A DNA stretch of 20,138 nt from assembly GCA_900547805.1 (NCBI GenBank), contig URIE01000023.1, forward strand, positions 1 through 20,138. Direction: 5' to 3'. The notes under the pieces are model-generated. The model had not been told where the DNA came from and made no database searches. It saw only the letters and a list, made by a program, of their open reading frames with translations. Made by a program: the position numbers and the translations under genes. The DNA is from an uncultured Collinsella sp. GTDB lineage: Bacteria > Actinomycetota > Coriobacteriia > Coriobacteriales > Coriobacteriaceae. Within the stretch, counting starts at the first letter, position 1. The number at the start of each line of letters is the position of its first letter. This document shows, in pieces, positions 1-7,273 of the stretch.

Positions 1-458
1 CGCCGATCTACTACACGCCGGCGTCCGTCCTGCTCAAGAACGCCAAGGACATGGGATACGAGATGACGCTTATGGGTACCGATGGCATGGACGGCCTGCT
101 CTCCGTTGAGGGCTTCGATACGTCTCTTGCCGAGGGCGTACTGCTCATGACCCCGTTTTCTGCCGACGATGAGAAGAACGCCGACTTCGTCAAGGCCTAT
201 AAGGATGCCTACGACGAGACGCCTAACCAGTTTGCCGCCGACGCCTACGATTGCGTCCACGCCATCGCCGAGGCTATCGATAAGGCAGGCATCGACATTA
301 CGGCCGACGGCGCCGACATTGCCGGCGACCTTGCCAAGGCCATGCGCAAAATCAAGATCGAGGGCCTGACGGGCGAGTTGACGTGGAACGACAAGGGCCA
401 GGTTGAAAAGCCCGCTACGGCCTATGTGATTCAGGACGGCAAGTACATCGCCGCCTAG
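1..458 (+). CDS. Branched-chain amino acid ABC transporter substrate-binding protein, C-terminal part (cut by window edge)
   Basis: This is the last 151 codons of a periplasmic-binding-protein (Peripla_BP_6, LivJ/LivK-like) gene. The frame starts at base 3 and ends with TAG. The family captures leucine, isoleucine, valine or related ligands outside the membrane and delivers them to the LivHM permease. It aligns along its whole visible length with the next gene: shared blocks include DGMDG, VEGFDTSLAEG, LMTPFSADDEKNADFV, QFAADAYD and LTWNDKGQV. The first 55 bases are identical to 1460-1514, so the two genes are tandem paralogues from duplication or conversion. The N-terminus, signal peptide and promoter lie outside the window. 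The family call is firm; ligand specificity cannot be read. Confidence 0.93.
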   Translation, partial: PIYYTPASVLLKNAKDMGYEMTLMGTDGMDGLLSVEGFDTSLAEGVLLMTPFSADDEKNADFVKAYKDAYDETPNQFAADAYDCVHAIAEAIDKAGIDITADGADIAGDLAKAMRKIKIEGLTGELTWNDKGQVEKPATAYVIQDGKYIAA

Positions 459-542
459 GTGCGTACAAAACGCGACCGGTGAGGCAGTTTTAATCAGGGC
501 AGGGGCGCTTGTAACAGAATGGAAATATTACTTTCACACAAT

Positions 543-660
543 AAAGTGGCTAAACTGCATAAATAGACAGGGATACGCATATTTATGGATAAACGGACAA
601 AACAAAAGAATAGTTGAAATAATCGCCACTTTTCTCAACTAAAGCGTCTACTATTTTGCG
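543..660 (+). promoter_or_regulatory. AT-rich upstream region of livK with inverted repeats (possible promoter/operator)
   Basis: The 271-base gap between the two binding-protein genes is clearly more AT-rich than the flanking coding DNA from about 515 to 660. It holds two nested inverted repeats. AAAGTGGC (543-550) pairs with GCCACTTT (625-632). TAGTTGA (611-617) pairs with TCAACTA (635-641) across 17 bases. A TTGAAA at 614-619 and a TACTAT at 649-654 resemble -35 and -10 boxes, but their spacing (29) is wrong for one promoter, so no exact promoter is claimed. An independent promoter for livK is plausible because the gap is long. A GAGAGGAGAG ribosome binding site lies at 716-725. Confidence 0.3.
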
Positions 661-729
661 AACGCCGAACACGGCGAAGGATGGCCTGTTGGGTAACCGA
701 AACCCGACGAGATTTGAGAGGAGAGCCGC

Positions 730-1917
730 ATGTCGAGCCTCACCGGTAAGTCATTGAACCCTGTTATGAATCGCAGGAGCGTTATCGCGAGCGCAGCAGG
801 TCTGGGGGCGATGTCCATTCTAGCTGGCTGCTCCTCCAACGGCGGCGACAGCGGTTCCGCTTCGGGCGACGCTTCGTTTAAGATCGGCACCATCGGCCCG
901 CTGACCGGTGCCGCCGCGTCCTACGGCAAGTCCGTTACCCAGGGCGTCGAGCTTGGCTGCAAGGACTTCTCCACCAAGGAGCTGCCGCTTGCCAGCAAGG
1001 CCGAGGACGACCAGGCCGACGGCGAGAAGGCCGTCAACGCCTTTAATACCCTGCTCGACTGGGGCATGCAGGCCCTTGTCGGCCCGACCACCACGGGTGC
1101 GTCGGTTGCCGTTGCCGCAGAGTGCGGTAACGACCCCAAGACGTTCATGATCACCCCGTCCGCGTCCTCCGAGGACGTCACCGACGGCAAGGATTGCGTC
1201 TTCCAGGTTTGCTTTACCGACCCCAACCAGGGCGTCAACGCTGCCAAGTTCCTGGCGCAGAAGTATGCGGACGAGAAGTTCGTGCTGTTCTATAACTCCG
1301 GCGACGCCTATTCTTCGGGTATCGCAGATTCCTTTAAGGCCCAGGCCGCTGAGTCTAAGCTCGAGATTGTTGACGAGGAGACCTTTAAGGACGACTCTGC
1401 CACGAGCTTTACCAACCAGCTGACCAAGGCCAAGCAGGCCGGCGCCACCATGATCTTCGCGCCGATCTACTACACGCCGGCGTCCGTCCTGCTCAAGAAC
1501 GCCAAGGACATGGGCTACGACGTCAAGATGATGGGCTGCGACGGCATGGACGGCATCCTGGGCGTTGAAGGCTTCGACACTTCTCTTGCCGAGGGCCTGC
1601 TGCTTATGACCCCGTTCTCCGCCGACGACGAGAAGAATGCCGACTTCGTCAACGCTTACAAGGATAAGTACGGCGATACCCCCGACCAGTTTGCCGCCGA
1701 CGCCTACGATGGCGTGCACGCGGTGGCTGAGGCCCTCAAGGAGGCCGGTCTTGGTGTCGACGCCGATCCGACCGAGGTCGCCGAGAAGCTGCCCAAGGCT
1801 ATGCTCAAGATTACCGTTGACGGTCTGACCGGCAAGCTCACCTGGAACGATAAGGGTCAGGTCCAGAAGGACCCCACGGCGTACGTTATCACCGATGGCA
1901 AGTACGTACAGGCCTAA
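730..1917 (+). CDS. livK: Branched-chain amino acid ABC transporter substrate-binding lipoprotein
   Basis: This 395-residue protein is of the Peripla_BP_6/LivK type. It has a basic N-terminus with a twin arginine (NRRS, residues 14-17), a hydrophobic stretch and a lipobox LAGC at 31-34, so Cys34 is the probable lipid anchor. A Ser/Gly-rich linker and the mature domain follow from about residue 50 (FKIGTIGPLTG). The twin arginine makes Tat export possible, but a Sec lipoprotein is equally plausible. The ATG at 730 has a strong GAGAGGAGAG site five bases upstream; ATG 766 is a weaker alternative just before the Arg pair. The gene precedes livHMGF and is a paralogue of the partial gene upstream. 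It ends with two adjacent stops (TAATAG). Family assignment is secure; the symbol is by homology and position. Confidence 0.93.
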   Translation: MSSLTGKSLNPVMNRRSVIASAAGLGAMSILAGCSSNGGDSGSASGDASFKIGTIGPLTGAAASYGKSVTQGVELGCKDFSTKELPLASKAEDDQADGEKAVNAFNTLLDWGMQALVGPTTTGASVAVAAECGNDPKTFMITPSASSEDVTDGKDCVFQVCFTDPNQGVNAAKFLAQKYADEKFVLFYNSGDAYSSGIADSFKAQAAESKLEIVDEETFKDDSATSFTNQLTKAKQAGATMIFAPIYYTPASVLLKNAKDMGYDVKMMGCDGMDGILGVEGFDTSLAEGLLLMTPFSADDEKNADFVNAYKDKYGDTPDQFAADAYDGVHAVAEALKEAGLGVDADPTEVAEKLPKAMLKITVDGLTGKLTWNDKGQVQKDPTAYVITDGKYVQA

Positions 1918-1949
1918 TAGACCGCCTTACATAGAGCGGTTTTGATCCC

Positions 1950-1979
1950 AAGCAGGGGAGGTTTTGGCCTTCCCTGCTT
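1950..1979 (+). terminator. Stem-loop between livK and livH (possible partial terminator or mRNA-stabilising hairpin)
   Basis: AAGCAGGGGAGG (1950-1961) pairs with CCTTCCCTGCTT (1968-1979) as 12 base pairs with one G-U and a TTTTGG loop. No uridine run follows, so it is a weak terminator at best. In binding-protein-dependent operons, a hairpin after the first gene often protects the upstream message and lowers permease expression. That role is inferred here from position. Confidence 0.45.
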
Positions 1980-1990
1980 GCTTGGTATCT

Positions 1991-2010
1991 AGGGACAGTG
2001 TAACGTCCCT
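1991..2010 (+). other. Second short stem-loop in the livK-livH gap
   Basis: AGGGAC (1991-1996) pairs with GTCCCT (2005-2010) around an 8-base loop, 11 bases after the larger hairpin. GTTTC follows. The GGGAC/GTCCC arms recur in the palindrome at 5639-5705, so this may belong to a short interspersed palindrome family. No function is shown. Confidence 0.4.
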
Positions 2011-2056
2011 GTTTCATACATCAACTGGAAACCTATTCGAAAGGGGGATGTGGAAC

Positions 2057-2938
2057 ATGACGGTCTTTATCCAATACCTGGTCAACGGCCTGTCCATGGG
2101 CAGCGTCTACGCCATCATCGCGTTGGGCTACACCATGGTCTACGGTATCGCCAAGATGCTGAACTTCGCTCACGGCGACGTCATCATGGTCGGTGCCTAT
2201 GTCTCGTTCTGCGCCACGTCGTATCTCGGCCTCCCGGGCTGGGCTTCTGTAATTCTCTCTTGTGCGGTCTGCACGGTTCTCGGTGTTCTCATCGAGGGCC
2301 TGGCCTACAAGCCGCTGCGCCAGGCGGGACCGCTGGCCGTTCTGATCACGGCCATCGGCGTGTCCTACTTCCTGCAGAATGCCGCCCAGCTCCTGTGGGG
2401 CGCCACGCCCAAGAACTTTACTTCGCTCGTCACCTTCCCGGTGCCGGAGTTCTTGGCCAAGTTCAACGTGAGCGCCGTGTCGCTCGTCACCATCGTCGCC
2501 TGCCTGGTTATCATGGCCGGCCTGATGTTCTTTACAGGTAAGACCAAGATGGGCAAAGCCATGCGCGCCGTGTCCGAGGACAAGGCCGCCGCTCAGCTCA
2601 TGGGCATCAACGTCAACCGCACCATCTCGATGACGTTTGCCATCGGCTCTGCCCTTGCCGCCATCGCCGGCGTGCTCCTGTGTTCCTACTCGCCGGTGCT
2701 GCAGCCCACGACGGGCGCCATGCCTGGCATCAAGGCCTTCGACGCCGCCGTCTTCGGTGGTATCGGCTCCATTCCCGGCGCCTTTGTCGGTGGCATTCTC
2801 ATCGGCATCATCGAGGCAATGGCACAGGCCTACATTTCCACGAGCCTTGCCAACTCCATCGTCTTTGGTGTTCTGATCATCGTCCTGCTCGTCAAGCCTG
2901 CCGGCCTCTTGGGCAAGTACGTCCCTGAGAAGGTGTAG
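2057..2938 (+). CDS. livH: Branched-chain amino acid ABC transporter permease LivH
   Basis: This 293-residue, strongly hydrophobic inner-membrane permease of the BPD_transp_2 family forms the channel with LivM. Near the N-terminus it has the family signature GYTMVYGIAKMLNFAHGD (residues 24-41). A cytoplasmic EAA-type loop (SEDKAAAQLMGI) should contact the ATPases. The final segment contains FGGIGSIPGAFVGG. The start at 2057 was chosen because AAGGGGG (2041-2047) sits 9 bases upstream and the protein then begins MTVFIQYLVNG, as expected for LivH. ATG 2048 lies too close to that site, and an earlier in-frame ATG at 1964 would add a non-homologous tail running through the hairpins. The gene ends directly against livM. 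Confidence 0.93.
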   Translation: MTVFIQYLVNGLSMGSVYAIIALGYTMVYGIAKMLNFAHGDVIMVGAYVSFCATSYLGLPGWASVILSCAVCTVLGVLIEGLAYKPLRQAGPLAVLITAIGVSYFLQNAAQLLWGATPKNFTSLVTFPVPEFLAKFNVSAVSLVTIVACLVIMAGLMFFTGKTKMGKAMRAVSEDKAAAQLMGINVNRTISMTFAIGSALAAIAGVLLCSYSPVLQPTTGAMPGIKAFDAAVFGGIGSIPGAFVGGILIGIIEAMAQAYISTSLANSIVFGVLIIVLLVKPAGLLGKYVPEKV

Positions 2939-4027
2939 GTGAGCGTTATGAAGTTTCTTAAAGACAAGCAGACGCGTCACGACTTTGTTACGTACGCCAT
3001 GTGCCTTGTGGCGTTCGCCATCGTGTTCTTTATGCAGTCTAACCACATGATTCCGCGCATGATCGCCGGTCAGCTGGTTCCCATTACGGCCTATATCGTC
3101 ATGGCCATCTCCCTTAACCTCGTCGTCGGCATCGCGGGCGACTTGTCGCTGGGCCACGCGGGCTTTATGAGTGTCGGTGCCTATACGGGAATCGTCACCG
3201 CCGTCGCGCTGGAGAGCGCCGTTCCCTCCGATCCGGTGCGCCTTATCATCAGCATCGTGGTCGGCGCTATCGCCGCCGCCATCCTGGGCTTCTTGATCGG
3301 TATCCCGGTCCTTCGCCTGAGTGGCGACTACCTGGCCATCGTGACGCTGGCCTTTGGCGAGATCATCAAAGAGATCGTCACCTGCCTTATCGTGGGCGTC
3401 GACTCCCGCGGCCTGCACGTGATCTTTAACATCACGGGCAACTCCACGATCGACGACCTGCACCTGCTCGAGGACGGCACCGCCATCATCAAGGGCGCCC
3501 AGGGCGCATCGGGCGTGTCGACGTACTCGACCTTCCTCGCCGGTGCCGTCCTGGTCATGGTCGCACTCGTGATCGTGCTCAACCTGGTTCGCAGCCGTAC
3601 CGGCCGTGCCATTATGGCCGTGCGCGACAACAAGATCGCTGCCGAGTCCGTGGGCATCTCCGTCACCCAGTACCGCATGATCGCCTTCGTGGTTTCCGCC
3701 GCTCTCGCCGGCGCTGCCGGAGCCCTCTTCGGCGGTAACTTCTCGCAGCTTTCCGCCACCAAGTTCGACTTCAACACGTCCATCCTCATCCTGGTATTCG
3801 TGGTCCTGGGCGGTCTGGGCAATATGCGCGGCTCCGTCATCGCGGCGGCGCTGCTCACGGTGCTTCCCGAGCTGCTCCGTCAGTTCTCGGACTACCGCAT
3901 GCTCATCTACGCCATCGTGCTGATCCTGGTCATGATCTTTACCAACAACCCGCAGCTCAAGGCGTTCTTCGCACGCATTAAGGACCGCTTTGCTTCCAAG
4001 AAGGAGGTGGCAGCCGATGCCCAGTAA
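2939..4027 (+). CDS. livM: Branched-chain amino acid ABC transporter permease LivM
   Basis: This 362-residue permease is the partner of LivH (BPD_transp_2 family). Many hydrophobic segments are visible. The LivM-type block SLNLVVGIAGDLSLGHAGF falls near residues 58-76, and an EAA-type loop (AVRDNKIAAESVGI) lies in the C-terminal half. Between them is a longer polar segment (around residues 155-200) likely exposed outside the membrane. The chosen GTG at 2939 follows the livH stop with no gap. ATG 2948, three codons in, is a serious alternative with AGGTGA upstream at 2937-2942. The 3' end overlaps livG by 11 bases, which implies translational coupling. The C-terminus is basic and then acidic, and looks cytoplasmic. 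Confidence 0.92.
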   Translation: MSVMKFLKDKQTRHDFVTYAMCLVAFAIVFFMQSNHMIPRMIAGQLVPITAYIVMAISLNLVVGIAGDLSLGHAGFMSVGAYTGIVTAVALESAVPSDPVRLIISIVVGAIAAAILGFLIGIPVLRLSGDYLAIVTLAFGEIIKEIVTCLIVGVDSRGLHVIFNITGNSTIDDLHLLEDGTAIIKGAQGASGVSTYSTFLAGAVLVMVALVIVLNLVRSRTGRAIMAVRDNKIAAESVGISVTQYRMIAFVVSAALAGAAGALFGGNFSQLSATKFDFNTSILILVFVVLGGLGNMRGSVIAAALLTVLPELLRQFSDYRMLIYAIVLILVMIFTNNPQLKAFFARIKDRFASKKEVAADAQ

Positions 4028-4877
4028 GTTTGAGTTCAACAAGGGCAAGATGGTCCCGTATCCTTCTGGCGCCATCGTTCCCGACCGCGACCTGGGCCAG
4101 CGCCCGGCGCTCGAGTGCATCCACTTGGGCATTGAATTTGGCGGCCTTAAGGCAGTCGACGACTTTAGCCTGACCATCGGCAAGACCGAGATCGCCGGTC
4201 TGATCGGCCCTAACGGCGCCGGTAAGACCACGGTCTTCAACCTGCTCACCAAGGTGTACCAGCCCACGCACGGTACTATCCTGCTCGACGGCGAGGACAC
4301 CTCGGGCAAGTCCGTCTACCAGGTCAACCGTATGGGTATAGCCCGTACGTTCCAGAACATTCGCCTGTTCAACACCATGACGGTGGAGGACAACGTTAAG
4401 GTCGGCCTGCACAACCAGGAGCGCTACTCTGGTTTTGAGGGCGTGCTGCGTCTGCCGACGTACTGGAAGCACGAGAAGGCCGCCCACGAGCGCGCCATGG
4501 AGCTGCTGTCCATCTTTGATATGGAGCACCTGGCAAACGAGCAGGCCGGCTCGCTGCCTTACGGCGCCCAGCGTCGTCTGGAGATTGTCCGCGCCCTTGC
4601 GACCAACCCCAAGTTGCTGCTGCTCGACGAGCCTGCCGCCGGTATGAACCCGTCCGAGACCGCGGAGCTCATGGAGAACATCGTCAAGATCCGCGACACC
4701 TTCGGCATCGCCATCATGCTCATCGAGCACGATATGTCTCTCGTCATGAACATCTGCGAGGGCATCTGCGTGCTTAACTTTGGTAAGGTCATCGCCAAGG
4801 GCACGGCCGAGGAAATCCAGAACAACGATGCCGTTATCGAGGCGTATCTGGGCAAGCAGGATAAGGGGGAGAACTAA
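4017..4877 (+). CDS. livG: Branched-chain amino acid ABC transporter ATP-binding protein LivG
   Basis: This 286-residue ABC ATPase powers import through LivHM. Walker A is GPNGAGKT (64-71), the Q-loop Gln is 113 (TFQN), Walker B is LLLLDEP (200-206) and the H-loop is His238 (IEHD). The signature is PYGAQRR (181-187) rather than LSGGQ; LivG proteins characteristically carry a YG-QRR form. The insertion after the Q-loop and the C-terminal tail match the family. The ATG at 4017 has AAGGAGG (4001-4007) 9 bases upstream, inside livM. An earlier in-frame ATG at 3990 lacks such support. The N-terminal 30 residues precede the ABC core and are somewhat longer than usual. Confidence 0.94.
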   Translation: MPSKFEFNKGKMVPYPSGAIVPDRDLGQRPALECIHLGIEFGGLKAVDDFSLTIGKTEIAGLIGPNGAGKTTVFNLLTKVYQPTHGTILLDGEDTSGKSVYQVNRMGIARTFQNIRLFNTMTVEDNVKVGLHNQERYSGFEGVLRLPTYWKHEKAAHERAMELLSIFDMEHLANEQAGSLPYGAQRRLEIVRALATNPKLLLLDEPAAGMNPSETAELMENIVKIRDTFGIAIMLIEHDMSLVMNICEGICVLNFGKVIAKGTAEEIQNNDAVIEAYLGKQDKGEN

Positions 4878-5591
4878 ATGGCAGAGCCGATGCTTTCCGT
4901 CTACAACATCAACGTCTGGTACGGCGCCATCCACGCCATCAAGGACATCTCCTTTAACGTCAACGAGGGCGAGATCGTGGCCCTGATCGGCGCGAACGGC
5001 GCCGGCAAGTCCACGACGCTTAAGACCGTCTCGGGCCTGCTGCGCTCCAAGACCGGCTCCATCAAGTTTATGGGCGAGGACATTACCCATACGCCTGCCG
5101 ACAAGCTGGTTGGTAAGGGCCTGGCCCAGGTGCCCGAGGGCCGTCGCGCCTTTTTGCAGATGACGGTCGAGGAGAACCTGGAGATGGGCGCCTATACACA
5201 GCCCAAGTCCACGGTGGCTCCGGGCCTGGAGCGCGTCTACGAGCAGTTCCCGCGCCTTAAGGAGCGTCGTCGCCAGGTCGCCGGCACCCTTTCGGGCGGT
5301 GAGCAGCAGATGCTCGTTATGGGCCGAGCCCTTATGAGCAACCCCAAGCTGCTCATGCTCGACGAGCCTTCCATGGGCCTGGCGCCGATTCTGATTGAGC
5401 AGATTTTCCAGATTGTCGAGGACCTGCACAAGGCCGGCACCACGGTGCTTCTGGTCGAGCAAAACGCGCAGATGGCGCTTTCGATTGCTACGCGCGGTTA
5501 CGTGCTCGAGACCGGTAAGATCACCATGACCGGCACGGGCCAAGAGCTCCTGCACGACGATAACGTCCGCAAGGCTTACTTGGGCGGTTAA
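4878..5591 (+). CDS. livF: Branched-chain amino acid ABC transporter ATP-binding protein LivF
   Basis: This 237-residue second ABC ATPase of the LIV importer pairs with LivG as a heterodimer. Walker A is GANGAGKS (38-45), the signature is LSGGEQQ (138-144) and Walker B is LLMLDEP (158-164). The H-loop position holds Gln (LVEQNA, Gln195), which is normal for LivF and not a defect. The length is typical. ATG 4878 follows the livG stop directly, and the ribosome binding site GGGGGAG is inside the end of livG, so the two are coupled. It is the last gene of the operon: a terminator begins 11 bases after the stop. Confidence 0.94.
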   Translation: MAEPMLSVYNINVWYGAIHAIKDISFNVNEGEIVALIGANGAGKSTTLKTVSGLLRSKTGSIKFMGEDITHTPADKLVGKGLAQVPEGRRAFLQMTVEENLEMGAYTQPKSTVAPGLERVYEQFPRLKERRRQVAGTLSGGEQQMLVMGRALMSNPKLLMLDEPSMGLAPILIEQIFQIVEDLHKAGTTVLLVEQNAQMALSIATRGYVLETGKITMTGTGQELLHDDNVRKAYLGG

Positions 5592-5601
5592 TCCATTCAA
5601 C

Positions 5602-5638
5602 AAAGGGGCGCTGACTATCCCGGTCAGCGCCCCTTTTT
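5602..5638 (+). terminator. Intrinsic terminator of the liv operon
   Basis: GGGGCGCTGAC (5605-5615) pairs perfectly with GTCAGCGCCCC (5623-5633) around a 7-base loop. The A3/T3 flanks extend the stem, and a run of five T (5634-5638) follows. It is a textbook Rho-independent terminator. Confidence 0.92.
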
Positions 5639-5705
5639 AGTTGCGGTGAAATAGGGACTAATTGGGGGTTCAAGAAGCCAAAACAGTCCCTATTCCACCG
5701 CAACT
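5639..5705. repeat. Long palindromic element (21-base arms) between livF and cutC
   Basis: Left arm 5639-5659 and right arm 5685-5705 are complementary at 20 of 21 positions (A5649 faces C5695). They flank a 25-base centre. The arms begin AGTTGCGGTG and end CACCGCAACT. The centre contains GGGGGTTCAAG. The element abuts the liv terminator and ends 59 bases before cutC. It codes for nothing convincing. It resembles REP/MITE-like intergenic palindromes; I believe similar hairpins recur in coriobacterial genomes, but copy number cannot be seen from one window. Confidence 0.75.
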
Positions 5706-5764
5706 TCATGGGGGCGTGCGACAATGCCCGTCGGAAAACACTTGCTGCCTTTGGGGGTCTATCT

Positions 5765-6442
5765 ATGCTGTACGAGTTTTGTGCCGAGAACTTTGAGCGG
5801 GTGCCGGCGGCTATCGAGGCCAGTGCGGGACGCATTGAGCTGTGCGACAACCTCGCCGTCGGTGGCACCACGCCTTCCGCCGGCGTTATCAGCGCTACGG
5901 TCAACTATGCTCACGAGCATGATGCGCAGGTGATGTGCATGATTCGCCCGCGTGGTGGCGACTTTCATTACAGCCAGGACGAGCTGCGCATGATGGAGAT
6001 GGATCTGGGCCTTGCAGTGAGTGCCGGCGTTGACGGCCTGGTCTTTGGATGCTGCAAGCCCTGTGCCGGCGGCTGGGCGCTCGACGAGCTCACCCTCGGC
6101 GCCCTCGTGATGGCTGCGGGCTGTGCGGCAGAGGAGTGCAAGCGTGAGCTCATCGACATCACCTTCCACATGGCATTTGACCAGCTCTCACCCGAGGCTC
6201 AGCTCGATGCAATTGACACGCTTGCCGACTGCGGCGTTACGCGCATCTTGACGCACGGCGGAGCGGCCGGCACGCCGATTGAGGGTAATTTCGATCATCT
6301 GGCTCGCTTGATCGAGTATGCGGGCGATCGCTTGACCATCCTTCCCGGTGGTGGCATCACCGCGGCCAACCGCGATGCGGTCGCGGCGGCGCTGGGCGTG
6401 TCCGAGCTCCATGGCACCAAGATCGTGCCGCTGGAGGTATAG
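5765..6442 (+). CDS. cutC: Copper homeostasis protein CutC family
   Basis: This 225-residue TIM-barrel protein of the CutC family is cytoplasmic. Conserved blocks appear in order: RIELC (23-27), GGTTPS (33-38), IRPRGGDF (60-67), TFHMAFD (133-139), RILTHGG (160-166) and PGGGI (194-198). The family is named for copper tolerance, but its biochemical role is unsettled. Three extra cysteines (C96, C97, C100, in GCCKPC) form a cluster that could bind metal; that is inference. The start at 5765 gives the canonical MLYEFC beginning with GGGGG seven bases upstream. ATG 5708 would add 19 non-homologous residues beginning at the palindrome. The downstream gene starts 3 bases after the stop. Confidence 0.88.
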   Translation: MLYEFCAENFERVPAAIEASAGRIELCDNLAVGGTTPSAGVISATVNYAHEHDAQVMCMIRPRGGDFHYSQDELRMMEMDLGLAVSAGVDGLVFGCCKPCAGGWALDELTLGALVMAAGCAAEECKRELIDITFHMAFDQLSPEAQLDAIDTLADCGVTRILTHGGAAGTPIEGNFDHLARLIEYAGDRLTILPGGGITAANRDAVAAALGVSELHGTKIVPLEV

Positions 6443-6445
6443 CCC

Positions 6446-7246
6446 ATGGCGCTGGTATTTGATGTTCAGCAGGCGAGCGGCAAGCCCGACGACAACCGTC
6501 GCCCCGGTACTTCATGTCCCTTTTGCGACACGGAGGGGCTCGTCAACATCATCCAGCGTGATGGTGACTGCATCTGGCTCGAGAATAAATTCAAGACCTT
6601 GCGGGCCACTCGCCAGACCGTATTGATCGAGTCGTCCGACCATGACGCCGACCTGGTGACCTATGCGCCGGATGAGCTGCATCATGTGATGCGGTTTGCC
6701 CTGGGGTGTTGGCAGCAGATGATTGATTCCCAACAGTACCGCAGCGTCCTCATGTACAAGAACAAGGGTCCGCTTTCGGGCGGCAGCCTGGTTCACCCCC
6801 ACATGCAGATCGTGGGCTTGGAACAAGAGGACGGCTATGCGGCGCTGACCTCAGCCAACTTTGAGGGCATCGATGTTTGGCAGCGGGGAAGGGTCGCGGT
6901 CAATATCTCGACCGAGCCGATCATGGGCTTCTTCGAGGTCAACGTCTCGGCCCCACAGGGGGTCGCCGCCAGCGACGACAAGCGCGACCAAGGCGAGGCG
7001 GATCTATTCGCCGATGCGATTCAGGTGTCCCTGCGCTATATCCTGCACGAGCACCACGGCGGTCGCGCGGAGTCGTATAACTTGTTCTTCTACCATATGG
7101 ACGGCCGAACCGTCGCCAAGGCGCTTCCGCGTTGGGTGGTATCGCCCTACTTTGTGGGTTATCGTCTGGCCCAGGTCAATGCCGAGACCACACTCGATAT
7201 CGACGCGGAGCGCCTGCGCGCGCATCTGGAGGCGCTCACGTCGTAA
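6446..7246 (+). CDS. DUF4931 / GalT-like HIT-superfamily protein
   Basis: This 266-residue protein resembles the DUF4931 group, distant relatives of galactose-1-phosphate uridylyltransferase and HIT hydrolases. A CPFC pair at 24-27 is a likely zinc site. The active-site-like HPHMQ motif (117-121) follows a Gly-rich GPLSGGSLV stretch, matching the HPH-Q layout of GalT enzymes, where the second His becomes nucleotidylated. It should therefore act on a nucleotide or sugar phosphate, but the substrate is unknown. It is cytoplasmic with no signal peptide. ATG 6446 has GGAGG (6433-6437) 8 bases upstream inside cutC, so the two form one unit. The link with cutC is not explained by known biochemistry. 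Confidence 0.8.
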   Translation: MALVFDVQQASGKPDDNRRPGTSCPFCDTEGLVNIIQRDGDCIWLENKFKTLRATRQTVLIESSDHDADLVTYAPDELHHVMRFALGCWQQMIDSQQYRSVLMYKNKGPLSGGSLVHPHMQIVGLEQEDGYAALTSANFEGIDVWQRGRVAVNISTEPIMGFFEVNVSAPQGVAASDDKRDQGEADLFADAIQVSLRYILHEHHGGRAESYNLFFYHMDGRTVAKALPRWVVSPYFVGYRLAQVNAETTLDIDAERLRAHLEALTS

Positions 7247-7253
7247 GGCGGGC

Positions 7254-7270
7254 GTCCGCGCAATGCGGAC
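7254..7270. terminator. Short hairpin between convergent genes
   Basis: GTCCGC (7254-7259) pairs with GCGGAC (7265-7270) around GCAAT, in the 27-base gap between two converging genes. A two-way terminator is plausible by position, but neither strand has a T-run, so termination is uncertain. Confidence 0.4.
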
Positions 7271-7273
7271 AGC

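Noticed and set aside
3990..4016. Upstream ATG for livG at 3990
   Set aside because: It lies further inside livM with no ribosome binding site; ATG 4017 has AAGGAGG at ideal distance.
2033..4309. Very long minus-strand open frame (758 codons) opposite livH-livM-livG
   Set aside because: It is antisense to three well-recognised genes, and its product is low-complexity and rich in His/Asp/Gly. This is a product of GC-rich third positions in the real genes.
3978..5603. Minus-strand open frame of 541 codons opposite livG-livF
   Set aside because: Same cause: no recognisable domains, and it lies opposite clear ABC ATPases.
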